Assembly: GCF_012102705.1 (NCBI RefSeq)
Contig: NZ_JAAVTA010000009.1
Location: 41,373-105,372 of the forward strand
Source of the DNA: Haematospirillum sp. H1815
Lineage (GTDB): Bacteria > Pseudomonadota > Alphaproteobacteria > Rhodospirillales > Rhodospirillaceae
Reading direction: 5' to 3'
Length of the DNA stretch: 64,000 nt
The translations under genes were made by a program, and so were the position numbers. The first letter of the stretch is position 1. Each line of letters opens with the position of its first letter. Shown in pieces: positions 1 to 10,073 of the stretch. The notes beneath the pieces were generated by a model. It was not told the origin of the DNA. It did no database searches and was given only the letters and a program-made list of their open reading frames with translations.

Positions 1-549
1 GAAGGGCGTCTGCATATTCTGGGCGAGATGTCGAGGGCGCTTGGCACGGCACGGAGCGAGGTTTCCTCGACCGCTCCGCGTATCACCACCCTTAAAATTG
101 ATGCCGGCAAGATTCGTGATGTCATTGGGTCTGGTGGCAAGGTTATCCGCGAGATTACCGAGCAGACAGGCACCAAGATCGACATTGATGATGACGGAAC
201 CATCAAGATTGCAGCGGTTGACAATGAGGCAGCCCAGAAGGCCGTCAACTGGATCCGTGGTATTGTTGCAGAGCCCGAGCTTGGCGAGATTTACCAGGGC
301 AAGGTGGTCAAGCTGATGGACTTTGGTGCGTTTGTTAACTTCCTTGGCAAGCGTGACGGGTTGGTTCATATCTCCGAGATGTCAGACCAACGCGGCAGCA
401 AGCCATCTGACCATGTCAATCAGGGTGATTCGGTCTGGGTGAAGTGCATCGGCTTTGATGACCGTGGCAAGATCAAGCTGTCGATGAAGCAGGTTGATCA
501 AGCAACAGGCACGGCCAAGGTGTGTGCGACGGAAGAAACGTCGGGCTGA
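1..549 (+). CDS. pnp: Polyribonucleotide nucleotidyltransferase, C-terminal part
   Basis: Only the 3' end of the gene is present; the frame is open from base 1. The product is the RNA-degrading and RNA-tailing exonuclease PNPase, a trimeric core of the RNA degradosome. What is visible is the end of the second RNase PH core ([10 protein letters not shown]), then a KH RNA-binding domain with the GSGGK loop near bases 124-140, then an S1 domain containing [10 protein letters not shown] and [10 protein letters not shown]. The protein ends soon after the S1 domain with a short tail, as usual for the family. A strong hairpin follows the stop codon. The family assignment is secure; what lies upstream (usually rpsO) is outside the window. 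Confidence 0.96.
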   Translation, partial: EGRLHILGEMSRALGTARSEVSSTAPRITTLKIDAGKIRDVIGSGGKVIREITEQTGTKIDIDDDGTIKIAAVDNEAAQKAVNWIRGIVAEPELGEIYQGKVVKLMDFGAFVNFLGKRDGLVHISEMSDQRGSKPSDHVNQGDSVWVKCIGFDDRGKIKLSMKQVDQATGTAKVCATEETSG

Positions 550-567
550 TTTGGTTTTCGTGTAACG

Positions 568-603
568 GGGTGGGAAGGCTTCTGCGTTCCCACCCTTCTG
601 CTT
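568..603 (+). terminator. Terminator-like hairpin after pnp
   Basis: A perfect 9-bp inverted repeat (GGGTGGGAA at 568-576, TTCCCACCC at 587-595) with a 10-base loop lies 18 bases after the pnp stop and is followed by a weak pyrimidine run (TTCTGCTT). It probably protects the pnp mRNA 3' end or terminates transcription before the next gene. Confidence 0.6.
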
Positions 604-640
604 GTGGTCTAATCCGGGGGAGGGAGCTTTTGTCACAGCC

Positions 641-1408
641 ATGATCCCTGTATCTTCTCCGGCATATGTTTTTCCCCGTGTTATCGGGCATCGGGGGGCC
701 TGTGCCCTTGCCCCGGAAAACACCCTCGCCTCCATACGCCGTGCGGCGATTGACGGGGCTGGTATGGTCGAGCTTGATGTCAGGCTGACGGCCGATGGGC
801 GCTGTGTGCTTTTGCATGACGATACCCTGGACCGGACAACAGACGGTTGCGGGCCGGTTTCTTTGGCATGCCTTGATCATCTTTCTGCTTTGGATGCGGG
901 TCTTTGGTTCTCCTCCGATTTTCGGGGTGAGTCTGTTCCGACCCTGGAAGAGACTATTGATCTTCTTCTGGAGCTGGGAGTGGGCCTTAACCTGGAACTG
1001 AAGCCTTCTCCGGGTTATGAGGCTGACATGGTCCGGGCTGTTGTTTCTGTTCTGGAATCCATGTGGCCTTCCGATCGTTTATTGCCTCTTCTTTCTTCTT
1101 TTGACTGTACGATCCTGGAATATGCGTCTGATCTTGCGCCAAGCTGGCCTTTGGGATTGATTGCGGACCGTTTGCCGGATGACTGGCTGGCGCTGGCTCG
1201 TGACCTTGGGTTGAAGTCTGTCAATCTTGGGCATGAGGGGTTAGATATGGCGACGGTGCAAGCCGTTCGCAAGGCTGGGTATGAGGTCGCCATCTGGACG
1301 GTAAATGATCCGGTTCGTGCACAGGAGTTGCTTTGCAGCGGTGTCTCCGCCATCATCAGCGATGATCCGGGTACGCTTTTGCGTGCCGGGGTTGGGGTAA
1401 AGGGGTAG
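641..1408 (+). CDS. ugpQ: Glycerophosphodiester phosphodiesterase family protein
   Basis: A 255-residue TIM-barrel enzyme predicted to hydrolyse glycerophosphodiesters to glycerol-3-phosphate and an alcohol. The GDPD signature is clear: GHRGACALAPENT near the N-terminus, then ELDVRLTADG with the metal-binding Glu and Asp, and LLHDDTLDRTT with the second catalytic His. Near the C-terminus are AIWTVND and IISDDP, also typical. No signal peptide is seen, so it is probably cytoplasmic like UgpQ. I chose ATG 641 because GGGGGAGGGAGC lies upstream at 616-627; an in-frame TTG at 602 would add 13 unconserved residues. The exact substrate is not known. Confidence 0.9.
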   Translation: MIPVSSPAYVFPRVIGHRGACALAPENTLASIRRAAIDGAGMVELDVRLTADGRCVLLHDDTLDRTTDGCGPVSLACLDHLSALDAGLWFSSDFRGESVPTLEETIDLLLELGVGLNLELKPSPGYEADMVRAVVSVLESMWPSDRLLPLLSSFDCTILEYASDLAPSWPLGLIADRLPDDWLALARDLGLKSVNLGHEGLDMATVQAVRKAGYEVAIWTVNDPVRAQELLCSGVSAIISDDPGTLLRAGVGVKG

Positions 1409-1587
1409 GGTCCCCTTGATTCCCCGTTATTCTCCCGGGTCAGTTCGGCTCAAGCGCCGTATGCGCTGTGGCCGGGTTGTTCCGACTTTATCATAACAAG
1501 GGACCACGAAGGCCCCTGGGTGTAGCGGTGTTGAATAACCGGACCGTCAAGGCATGCGATCTGTTTTCAGCCTGAAGCATCCGAAGC

Positions 1588-3003
1588 ATGGGAGTAAGAA
1601 CTGTGAAACCTGTAAACCCCGTTGTTATTTCGGGGCGTGAGGTTCATCCCGTTGTTGAGGGTGGCAAGGGCATTGCCGTTTCAACCGGAACCTCCGCCGG
1701 GGCTTTTGCCGCAGCCGGGGCGGTTGGCACCTTCTCTGGTGTCAACGCCGATTTCTACGACGAGAATGGGAAGCTTGTGCCTGCTGTCTACAGCGGGAAG
1801 ACTCGTGCTGAACGTCACGAAGAACTGGTTGCAATGGGAATACGTGGTGCCGTTGCCCAGGCGCGTATAGCTCACGACATATCAGGTGGCCAAGGACGGC
1901 TGCACATGAATGTCCTGTGGGAAATGGGCGGGGCAGAGCGTATCCTGGAAGGGGCGCTGACTGGTGCGTCCGGCTTGATACACGGCGTAACGTGTGGTGC
2001 GGGTATGCCCTATCGGGTTGCTGAAATTGCCGCAGCCCACAAGGTCTGGTACTACCCGATTGTCTCGTCGGCCCGTGCGTTCCGGGCGCTGTGGAAGCGC
2101 AGCTATCACAAGATCCCTGAATGGCTTGGTGGTGTTGTTTACGAGGATCCGTGGCTTGCGGGTGGTCACAACGGTCTTTCCAATGTTGAAGATCCGCTGC
2201 AACCCCAGGATCCGTACCCCCGTGTACGGGAGCTGCGGGATATGATGCGTTCTCTTGGGGCTCCTGAAGTTCCGGTCTTCATGGCGGGTGGTGTCTGGTT
2301 CCTGCGGGAATGGGCGGACTGGCTTGACAATCCAGAGATCGGGCCGGTTGCATTCCAGTTCGGGACCCGGCCTCTATTGACACGTGAAAGCCCGATATCC
2401 GATGCTTGGAAGCGTCGCTTGCTGACCCTCAAGCAGGGCGATATCCTTTTGCATCGCTTCAGTCCAACGGGCTTTTATTCATCGGCTGTTCGCAATCCAT
2501 TCCTGCAGGATCTGGAAGCGCGTAGTGGGCGGCAGATTTCTTATGCCCGTGAAGCTGCTGATGGACTCAGCGAGGCGGTTCAGGTCGGGGCCCGCGGGCG
2601 TGCCATTTATGTTGCGCCCCAGGATCGCGCCAAGGTTCTTGAATGGGTGGAGCAAGGCTTTACGCAGGGAATACGAACCCCTGATGCTACAATGGTTTTT
2701 GTGACCGAGTCGGATGCCCGGCAGATTATGACAGACCAGAAAAATTGTATGGGCTGCCTGTCCGCCTGCTCATTTTCCAACTGGTCCCAGCATGGCGACG
2801 GGTACTCAACGGGCAGGCCGGCAGACCCACGCAGCTTCTGTATCCAGAAAACCCTGCAGAGCATTGCTCATGGGGCAGACCCGGAACATGAGTTGATGTT
2901 TGCGGGGCATAATGCGTATCGTTTCGGGGAGGATCCGTTCTACCAGAATGGGTTCATACCAACAGTTTCCCAGCTTGTGGAACGGATCCTGGCTGGCGAC
3001 TGA
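1588..3003 (+). CDS. Nitronate monooxygenase-like flavin oxidoreductase with C-terminal Cys cluster
   Basis: A 471-residue protein of the nitronate monooxygenase / 2-nitropropane dioxygenase TIM-barrel FMN family. Visible family features are an N-terminal glycine/alanine-rich segment, the LIHGVTCGAGMPYRV stretch (residues 130-144), and FMAGGVWF (231-238) followed by GPVAFQFGTRP (252-262), the usual phosphate-binding region for FMN. Ordinary family members are about 310-360 residues. Here about 110 extra C-terminal residues carry C387-x2-C390-x3-C394 and C418, a spacing reminiscent of the 4Fe-4S motif in 2,4-dienoyl-CoA reductase-type flavoenzymes. Substrate unknown. It sits directly upstream of irr, which would fit an iron-responsive or iron-containing enzyme, but that is inference. 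Start ATG 1588 is plausible, with no strong Shine-Dalgarno. Confidence 0.82.
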   Translation: MGVRTVKPVNPVVISGREVHPVVEGGKGIAVSTGTSAGAFAAAGAVGTFSGVNADFYDENGKLVPAVYSGKTRAERHEELVAMGIRGAVAQARIAHDISGGQGRLHMNVLWEMGGAERILEGALTGASGLIHGVTCGAGMPYRVAEIAAAHKVWYYPIVSSARAFRALWKRSYHKIPEWLGGVVYEDPWLAGGHNGLSNVEDPLQPQDPYPRVRELRDMMRSLGAPEVPVFMAGGVWFLREWADWLDNPEIGPVAFQFGTRPLLTRESPISDAWKRRLLTLKQGDILLHRFSPTGFYSSAVRNPFLQDLEARSGRQISYAREAADGLSEAVQVGARGRAIYVAPQDRAKVLEWVEQGFTQGIRTPDATMVFVTESDARQIMTDQKNCMGCLSACSFSNWSQHGDGYSTGRPADPRSFCIQKTLQSIAHGADPEHELMFAGHNAYRFGEDPFYQNGFIPTVSQLVERILAGD

Positions 3004-3010
3004 TTGCAGA

Positions 3011-3046
3011 CCTTCCGGTGCCGGGGTATATCCCGGTGCCGGAAGG
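3011..3046 (+). terminator. GC-rich hairpin between the flavoenzyme gene and irr
   Basis: An inverted repeat pairs CCTTCCGG..CCGGG with CCCGG..CCGGAAGG, with a two-base internal mismatch and a short TATAT-containing loop, starting 8 bases after the upstream stop. There is no T-run, so it could be a weak terminator or an mRNA-stabilising hairpin. It overlaps an in-frame GTG (3018), which argues against that codon as the irr start. Confidence 0.4.
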
Positions 3047-3074
3047 GTTGCAGGATGTGGACGAGAGTAATGGC

Positions 3075-3500
3075 ATGCCGATAAAAGCACAGACAGATCG
3101 CCCCTCCTTGTCAGAGCAGCTGCGGGCTGCAGGGCTTCGGCCGACCCGTCAGCGTCTGGCCCTTGCCCGGCTTCTGTTCGGAGATGGTTCCCGCCATCGT
3201 CATGTATCCGCCGAGGAGCTGCACACAGAAGCCATGGATCATCAGGTTCGTGTGTCCTTGGCAACGGTTTACAACACGTTGCACCAGTTCACGGATGCGG
3301 GGTTATTGCGGGAAATAACGGTTGAATCCGGACGGTCCTGTTTTGATACGAACACAGGCGCGCACCATCACTTCTATTTTGAACAGTCCGGTGAATTGCG
3401 CGACGTCCAGTGGGACCAGGTTGTGCTGGCCCAGCTGCCCGAACCGCCAGACGGGTGCCGTATTGTCGGTGTGGATGTTGTCATCCGGGTTACCGGTTGA
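3075..3500 (+). CDS. irr: Irr-type iron response regulator (Fur superfamily)
   Basis: A 141-residue Fur-family transcription factor. It contains the winged-helix segment AAGLRPTRQRLALARLLF, the recognition-helix region VSLATVYNTLHQFTDAGLLRE, and the metal/haem-binding segment GAHHHFYFE, and it ends with GVDVVIRVTG. The wording of these segments, especially RHVSAEEL and the HHH, matches Irr of alphaproteobacteria rather than classical Fur, and the CxxC zinc motifs of Fur are absent. Irr represses iron-demanding genes and, in rhizobia, is controlled by haem. I chose ATG 3075 because an upstream in-frame GTG (3018) lies in a hairpin and adds unconserved residues; GAGAG at 3062-3066 may be its ribosome binding site. 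Confidence 0.9.
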   Translation: MPIKAQTDRPSLSEQLRAAGLRPTRQRLALARLLFGDGSRHRHVSAEELHTEAMDHQVRVSLATVYNTLHQFTDAGLLREITVESGRSCFDTNTGAHHHFYFEQSGELRDVQWDQVVLAQLPEPPDGCRIVGVDVVIRVTG

Positions 3501-3654
3501 TGGTGCGGAAGTGGGTTCTTCTGTCTTTCCTGGTATGATGGATCGCTGAAGGCGTAGCATCCTGTCCGGGGCAATGAATGGCCCGGGGTGCTGTACATCA
3601 ACACGGTTTCGTGGCACACGTACAACTCTTCAGATTAGTCCGGAGGGTGTCCGT

Positions 3655-5031
3655 ATGCTGCCCGTATTGTGGCGGTCCGAGCTGGTTGCCACCACAGTTC
3701 TTGCCTGGCCCCTGATTCTGGGCGGGCTGGCCCAGGTTGTCATGGGCGCTGTGGATGTCATGATGATCGGACGCTTGGGGCCCGATGCTGTGGCGGCTTC
3801 TTCTCTTGCCACCAGCTTTCTCTGCCTGTCTCTTCCTGTCGGTTTTGGTCTTGGCGCTGCGGTCTCAGCCATGGCTGCCATTGCCTTGGGAAGGGGACTC
3901 CATCGCGTTCGTGAAACCCGAAGAACAGCGCGCCAAGCCTTCTGGATTATCGTGCTGTCTGTCATACCGGTCTGGTTCGGTATGAGTTACGCTGAAAACT
4001 TCTTCCTTGCCATCGGGCAGCAGCCACTATTGGCTGTGATGGCTGCGGACTATGTTCAGGTAAGCCTGTGGGGCATGTTGCCGCTGTGGGGCTTTCTGGT
4101 TCTGCGCTCCTTGTGTACGACCTTGGGGTATCCGCTTGTGTCCATGGTGGTGGCAGCGGTGGCTATTCCCCTGAATGCCGCACTCAACTGGATTCTGATC
4201 TATGGGAATGCAGGTTGTGAGTCGCTTGGTATCAAGGGGGCTGCCCTGGCGACGGTCACCGTGGATATTCTGATGTGCCTGGCGCTGTTTCTGTATGTTC
4301 TTGTTCATCCAAGGCTGCGGCGCTTTGGTTTGTTTGTTGATATCTGGAGGCATGACTGGTCTCGTTTCTTTGAACTACTCCGTTTTGCTGTGCCCGTTGT
4401 TGTTGCCTATGGCCTTGAGTTCTGTGCCTTTACAACAGCGACATTCATGATGGGCCTTGTGGGGCCGCTGGAGCTGGCGGCACATGCAATTGTTATAAAT
4501 GTTACCACAGTTCTGTACATGGTGCCTGTGGGTTTGTCACAGGCGGCAACGGTTCGGGTTGGTCTGGCTCGTGGTGCCCTGAGTACAGCGGCCATAACCC
4601 GCGCCGGCTGGGTTCCCCTGTCCATGGGCATGGCTTTCATGGCCCTGTGTGCAGCGTGTGTTGTTCTGTTTCCCGATGTGATTGTGGCCCTGTTCATGGG
4701 GAAAAACACGCGCGGGTCGGAACAGGTTCTTGGCCTTGCAACGGCGTATTTGCAGATATGCGCCCTCTTCCAGATCTTTGACGGAATCCAGAGTGTTTCG
4801 TCGGGCGTTCTGCGTGGACTCAAGGATGCAATTGTCCCGATGATTTGCATGGGAACAGGGTTCTGGGTGCTTGGTCTTCCCCTTGCTGCCCTGATGGCGT
4901 TTCCCCTTGGCCTGGGGGGAGCCGGAATATGGTATGGGTTGGCAATTGGCTTGGGGTGTGTTGCCCTGATGCTGATGGTCCGCTGGATACGCCGGGACCG
5001 TTGGGCCATGCTGTGTGTGTCTGCACGCTGA
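3655..5031 (+). CDS. MATE family efflux transporter (NorM-like)
   Basis: A 458-residue integral membrane protein with about twelve hydrophobic segments in two halves, as in the multidrug and toxin extrusion family, which exports organic cations using a Na+ or H+ gradient. The N-terminal block WPLILGGLAQVVMGAVDVMM is the classical MATE signature around helix 1, and MMGLVGPLELAAHAI in the second half is the repeat of helix 7. Start ATG 3655 was chosen because GGAGGG (3642-3647) lies 7 bases upstream; an in-frame ATG at 3574 would add 27 non-membrane residues. Substrate cannot be inferred. Confidence 0.92.
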   Translation: MLPVLWRSELVATTVLAWPLILGGLAQVVMGAVDVMMIGRLGPDAVAASSLATSFLCLSLPVGFGLGAAVSAMAAIALGRGLHRVRETRRTARQAFWIIVLSVIPVWFGMSYAENFFLAIGQQPLLAVMAADYVQVSLWGMLPLWGFLVLRSLCTTLGYPLVSMVVAAVAIPLNAALNWILIYGNAGCESLGIKGAALATVTVDILMCLALFLYVLVHPRLRRFGLFVDIWRHDWSRFFELLRFAVPVVVAYGLEFCAFTTATFMMGLVGPLELAAHAIVINVTTVLYMVPVGLSQAATVRVGLARGALSTAAITRAGWVPLSMGMAFMALCAACVVLFPDVIVALFMGKNTRGSEQVLGLATAYLQICALFQIFDGIQSVSSGVLRGLKDAIVPMICMGTGFWVLGLPLAALMAFPLGLGGAGIWYGLAIGLGCVALMLMVRWIRRDRWAMLCVSAR

Positions 5032-5032
5032 C

Positions 5033-5062
5033 GGGAAGGCTCCTGCTGTCCAGAGCCTTCCC
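5033..5062. terminator. Hairpin between the convergent MATE and thiC genes
   Basis: Perfect 9-bp inverted repeat GGGAAGGCT (5033-5041) and AGCCTTCCC (5054-5062) with a 12-base loop fills nearly all of the 40-base gap between two converging genes. No T-run is present on either strand, so termination strength is uncertain, but position and stem make a shared terminator likely. Confidence 0.6.
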
Positions 5063-5071
5063 CGCCTGACG

Positions 5072-7097
<2,026 letters not shown>

Positions 7098-7150
7098 AAC
7101 AGCGACAGGATGGCGGTCTGCCCTGCTTCTGTCAATCCCGACAACGGAAT

Positions 7151-7627
7151 TCAGTGTTGATGCTCATCGCCCTGCAGGTTCAGCGACCACATCAAGCCAA
7201 GTACGGCGCCCTTGGCCCGGGGCAGGCCTGTGCGGACCATTTCGGCCCCGATCGGCATCCAGATCAGGAAGTGGGCCCAAAGGGGTGGCTCAAACAGTTT
7301 TTCCACGGAAATGACGGCGGGCAACAGAACATGTCCCAGAAAAAGAATGGTAACCCATGGGGCCACGTCGTCGGTTCGGATGTGGTCAAAGACTTCGCCA
7401 CATCCGGTGCAAGCCGGAACAGCACCAAGATAGGATGCAAGCAGGGGATGGTTGCCGCAGCAAGGGCAACGCAGGTTCAGCCCCCGCCAGACAGAGCGCC
7501 ACAGTGGACGCTGTGCGCGCAGTGTCCGGTTCTGGTGCTGGTGTTTCTCCCATTCCTTTTCCCAAGTGCTGGGTGTCGGCTTGCTGTTCGGGTCGACCGG
7601 GCCTTGTTCATGGCGTTCAGTGGGCAT
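7151..7627 (-). CDS. DUF983 family protein
   Basis: A protein of about 158 residues. The central part has two CxxC pairs (RCPCCGNHPLL and ACTGCG), followed by VFDHIRTDDVAPWVTI and two hydrophobic segments, the usual layout of DUF983: an N-terminal zinc-ribbon-like part and two membrane helices. No biochemical role is established for the family. It lies upstream of, and in the same direction as, the thiC riboswitch. An ATG at 7654 would add nine residues; I prefer 7627 because GGGAG occurs upstream of it, though the spacing is long, so the start is uncertain. Confidence 0.75.
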   Translation of the reverse strand: MPTERHEQGPVDPNSKPTPSTWEKEWEKHQHQNRTLRAQRPLWRSVWRGLNLRCPCCGNHPLLASYLGAVPACTGCGEVFDHIRTDDVAPWVTILFLGHVLLPAVISVEKLFEPPLWAHFLIWMPIGAEMVRTGLPRAKGAVLGLMWSLNLQGDEHQH

Positions 7628-7749
7628 GGTGTGTTCTGGTGCTCCCGGTGGCATGAGAGTGGCGGGTTGCTACGGTTCGTTGCTGGTGGTGTTGCCCCCC
7701 GCTTTGCAGCATGCGCCCTGTTCCGGTTGGCGTGAAGGCGGAACAGCGG

Positions 7750-7778
7750 TTGAAACGGTGGTTAAAAGGCCGTATCTA
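7750..7778 (+). promoter_or_regulatory. Candidate promoter for coaBC
   Basis: TTGAAA (7750-7755) is separated by 17 bases from TATCTA (7773-7778), 33 bases before the coaBC GTG. The -35 box is good and the -10 box weak, so this is only a plausible sigma-70-type site. Confidence 0.3.
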
Positions 7779-7810
7779 CAAGACGCACGTGTCTTTTCGG
7801 GGAGAGTGCC

Positions 7811-9082
7811 GTGGGCACACCAGAACAAACGGCCTGTGGTCGGCGCATTCTGCTTGTCCTGTCGGGCGGAATTGCAGCCTGTAAGGCACCAGAGCTGATA
7901 CGGAGCCTGCGTGAGCGCGGGTTCTCTGTGCGGTGCGTGATGACCCAGGCAGCGGCCCAGTTTGTTACGCCACTCACCGTCTCTGCCCTTTCGGGTGACA
8001 CGGTGTACCACGATTTATTTTCCCTGACAGATGAAGCCCAGATGGGTCATATCCGCTTGTCGCGGGAAGCAGACCTGGTTCTGGTCGCTCCCTGTACGGC
8101 AAGTTTGATGGCGCGCATGGCGACCGGTTTGGCCGATGATTTGGCGTCTACAGTTCTTCTGGCGACGGACAAGCCGGTCATGATTGCGCCAGCCATGAAT
8201 ACCAGGATGTGGGAACACCCGGCAACGCAGGCGAACCGCAGTACGCTTCTGGAGCGTGGGATCCGGGTTATTGAACCCGGTATCGGTGAACTGGCATGCG
8301 GGGAATATGGCGTTGGCCGCATGGCCGAAGTACCCGGAATTGTCGCGGCGGTGGAAGCTCATTTCCGGCTGCATGACACCAGGTCTGTTCTGTCTGGCCT
8401 GAGAGCCTTGGTGACCAGTGGGCCAACGATAGAGGCCATTGATCCGGTGCGTTTCATCAGCAACCATTCCTCCGGGCGTCAGGGCCATGCTGTCGCTGCG
8501 GCTCTGGCGGCGTTGGGGGCTGATGTGACCTTGGTCCACGGACCGGTCTCTCTTCCGGCCCCGCCCGGGGTATCCGCTGTGTCCGTCCAGTCTGCCCGCG
8601 AGATGTTGCAGGCCTGCCTGTCCGTTATCGAGGAGGGCAAGGTTGATGTTGCCGTTTGTGTGGCGGCTGTTGCAGACTGGTACGCACACTACACGCCGTC
8701 CAAAATCAAGAAGGGGCAGGCCCCTGCGCCGCTGTCCCTGACTTTGCACCCCAATCCGGATATTCTGGCGACCTTGTCCCGACCGGGTCCACATCGGCCA
8801 CGTCTGGTAATCGGGTTTGCGGCTGAAACCGGTGATCTGGTTGAGCAGGCCCGCGCCAAGCGGCAGCGCAAGGGATGTGACTGGATATGTGCGAACGATG
8901 TCTCCCCGGGGACTGGTACGTTCGGGGGCATGCGCAATACCGTGTACCTTGTTACTGAAACAACCGAAGAATCCTGGCCTGACATGGACAAGACCGAGGT
9001 GGCGGCCCGTCTGGCCCGGTCTGTCGCCTCTGCCCTTGGTTATGCCCCATCTGTTTCCTCTGCTGCCGAGAAGGTTTCCTGA
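7811..9082 (+). CDS. coaBC: Phosphopantothenoylcysteine decarboxylase / phosphopantothenate-cysteine ligase
   Basis: A 423-residue bifunctional enzyme for two consecutive steps of coenzyme A synthesis. The N-terminal CoaC flavoprotein half shows [14 protein letters not shown], the catalytic His80 region (AQMGHIRLS), PAMNTRMW (127-134) and the essential Cys163 in [11 protein letters not shown]. The CoaB half begins with [24 protein letters not shown] and contains the AAVADW motif and the lysine-rich KIKKG segment. Length is normal. Start GTG 7811 has GGGGAGAG 5 bases upstream. It is followed after 2 bases by dut, the same order seen in many proteobacteria, so they are probably cotranscribed. 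Confidence 0.96.
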   Translation: MGTPEQTACGRRILLVLSGGIAACKAPELIRSLRERGFSVRCVMTQAAAQFVTPLTVSALSGDTVYHDLFSLTDEAQMGHIRLSREADLVLVAPCTASLMARMATGLADDLASTVLLATDKPVMIAPAMNTRMWEHPATQANRSTLLERGIRVIEPGIGELACGEYGVGRMAEVPGIVAAVEAHFRLHDTRSVLSGLRALVTSGPTIEAIDPVRFISNHSSGRQGHAVAAALAALGADVTLVHGPVSLPAPPGVSAVSVQSAREMLQACLSVIEEGKVDVAVCVAAVADWYAHYTPSKIKKGQAPAPLSLTLHPNPDILATLSRPGPHRPRLVIGFAAETGDLVEQARAKRQRKGCDWICANDVSPGTGTFGGMRNTVYLVTETTEESWPDMDKTEVAARLARSVASALGYAPSVSSAAEKVS

Positions 9083-9084
9083 TT

Positions 9085-9579
9085 ATGACAACATCTGCTC
9101 CGACCATTCGTGTTTCTGTGGTTCGTTTGCCGCATGGATCCAACCTCCCATTACCGGCATGTGCGACAGAGCTGTCTGCCGGTATGGATATGTTTGCGGC
9201 TCTGGAGAGTGCTGTAACACTTGAACCCGGCAAGCGCGCCCTGGTGCCGACCGGTCTTGCGTTTGCGTTGCCGGCTGGCTTCGAGGCCCAGGTTCGCCCG
9301 CGTTCCGGGTTGGCGGCCAAACACGGCGTGACGGTTCTGAATACGCCGGGCACCATCGATGCCGACTATCGCGGCGAGGTAAAGGTTATTCTGGTCAATC
9401 TGGGTGATGAGCCTTTTGTTATTGAACACGGCATGCGTATTGCCCAGGTCATCTTTGCCCCTGTGACCCGTGCCGTATGGACCGAGGTTGAAACGCTTCC
9501 CGCGACAGGCCGAGGTGAAGGTGGTTTTGGGTCAACCGGTACCCGTGCACAGGAGGACAGGGTCGCTCTGTCGTGTTGA
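9085..9579 (+). CDS. dut: dUTP diphosphatase
   Basis: A 164-residue trimeric dUTPase that converts dUTP to dUMP, keeping uracil out of DNA and supplying dTMP synthesis. All five family motifs are visible: [47 protein letters not shown] and the C-terminal [11 protein letters not shown] that closes over the active site. About a dozen residues follow the last motif, slightly longer than usual. The start is 2 bases after coaBC, and the stop codon overlaps the GTG start of the Rrf2 regulator. Confidence 0.96.
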   Translation: MTTSAPTIRVSVVRLPHGSNLPLPACATELSAGMDMFAALESAVTLEPGKRALVPTGLAFALPAGFEAQVRPRSGLAAKHGVTVLNTPGTIDADYRGEVKVILVNLGDEPFVIEHGMRIAQVIFAPVTRAVWTEVETLPATGRGEGGFGSTGTRAQEDRVALSC

Positions 9580-10025
9580 AGCCCTCGCGCAAGGCGTGGT
9601 TTGCCCTTGTGGCTGTTCTCGATATTGCTTGTCACGCGGGCGGGCAGCCTGTTCAAAGCCAGGATATCAATCACAGGCAGGGCATTCCCCGCCGTTATCT
9701 GGAAAAATCCCTGCAGCACCTGGTGCGTTCCGGTTTGCTGCAGGGGGTTCGTGGACCTCGTGGCGGGTATCGTCTGGCCCTTGAAAGGCGGCGTATTACG
9801 GTTGGTGCCATCCTGCGTGCTGTCCAGGAAATGGAAGAAGAAGGTACACACGATACTCTTCCGGATTCAGCCCTTGGGCAGATGGTGGTGCGCCCGCTCT
9901 GGGATGATATGCAGGATGCTTTGATGAAGCGCCTTGAGGCTGTTTCTATTGATGATTTGTGTTTGCTTGCGCGTCGGGAAGGTCTTTTCCCCGAGGCGGG
10001 ACACGGTATCGATTTCACAATCTGA
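9573..10025 (+). CDS. Rrf2 family transcriptional regulator, candidate CymR-like cysteine sensor
   Basis: A 150-residue Rrf2-family winged-helix DNA-binding protein. The helix-turn-helix region spans about residues 27-70 and contains the family signature RGPRGGYRL. The three clustered cysteines that bind Fe-S in IscR and NsrR are missing, so it is not an iron-sulphur sensor of that type. It sits 48 bases before cysK, and its C-terminus is Gly-Ile-Asp-Phe-Thr-Ile. A terminal isoleucine tail is how CysE binds the CysK active site, and the Rrf2 protein CymR of Bacillus works in complex with CysK. A role as a CysK-dependent regulator of cysteine synthesis is therefore a reasonable inference, not shown. 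Start GTG 9573 overlaps the dut stop; AGGAGG lies at 9551-9556. Confidence 0.88.
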   Translation: MLKPSRKAWFALVAVLDIACHAGGQPVQSQDINHRQGIPRRYLEKSLQHLVRSGLLQGVRGPRGGYRLALERRRITVGAILRAVQEMEEEGTHDTLPDSALGQMVVRPLWDDMQDALMKRLEAVSIDDLCLLARREGLFPEAGHGIDFTI

Positions 10026-10039
10026 CTTTTGTGATGACG

Positions 10040-10052
10040 ATATCAGGGATAT
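10040..10052. promoter_or_regulatory. Dyad ATATC-AGG-GATAT before cysK, possible operator
   Basis: A perfect 5-bp inverted repeat with a 3-base centre occupies the short gap between the Rrf2 gene and cysK, about 9 bases before the cysK ribosome binding site. Rrf2 proteins bind short AT-rich dyads, so this is a candidate operator. Short dyads arise by chance and only position supports it. Confidence 0.3.
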
Positions 10053-10073
10053 TGGACAGCAAGGGGGATGTTC

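Noticed and set aside
3018..3074. A GTG start for Irr at 3018
   Set aside because: It lies within a strong hairpin and adds residues not found in the family.
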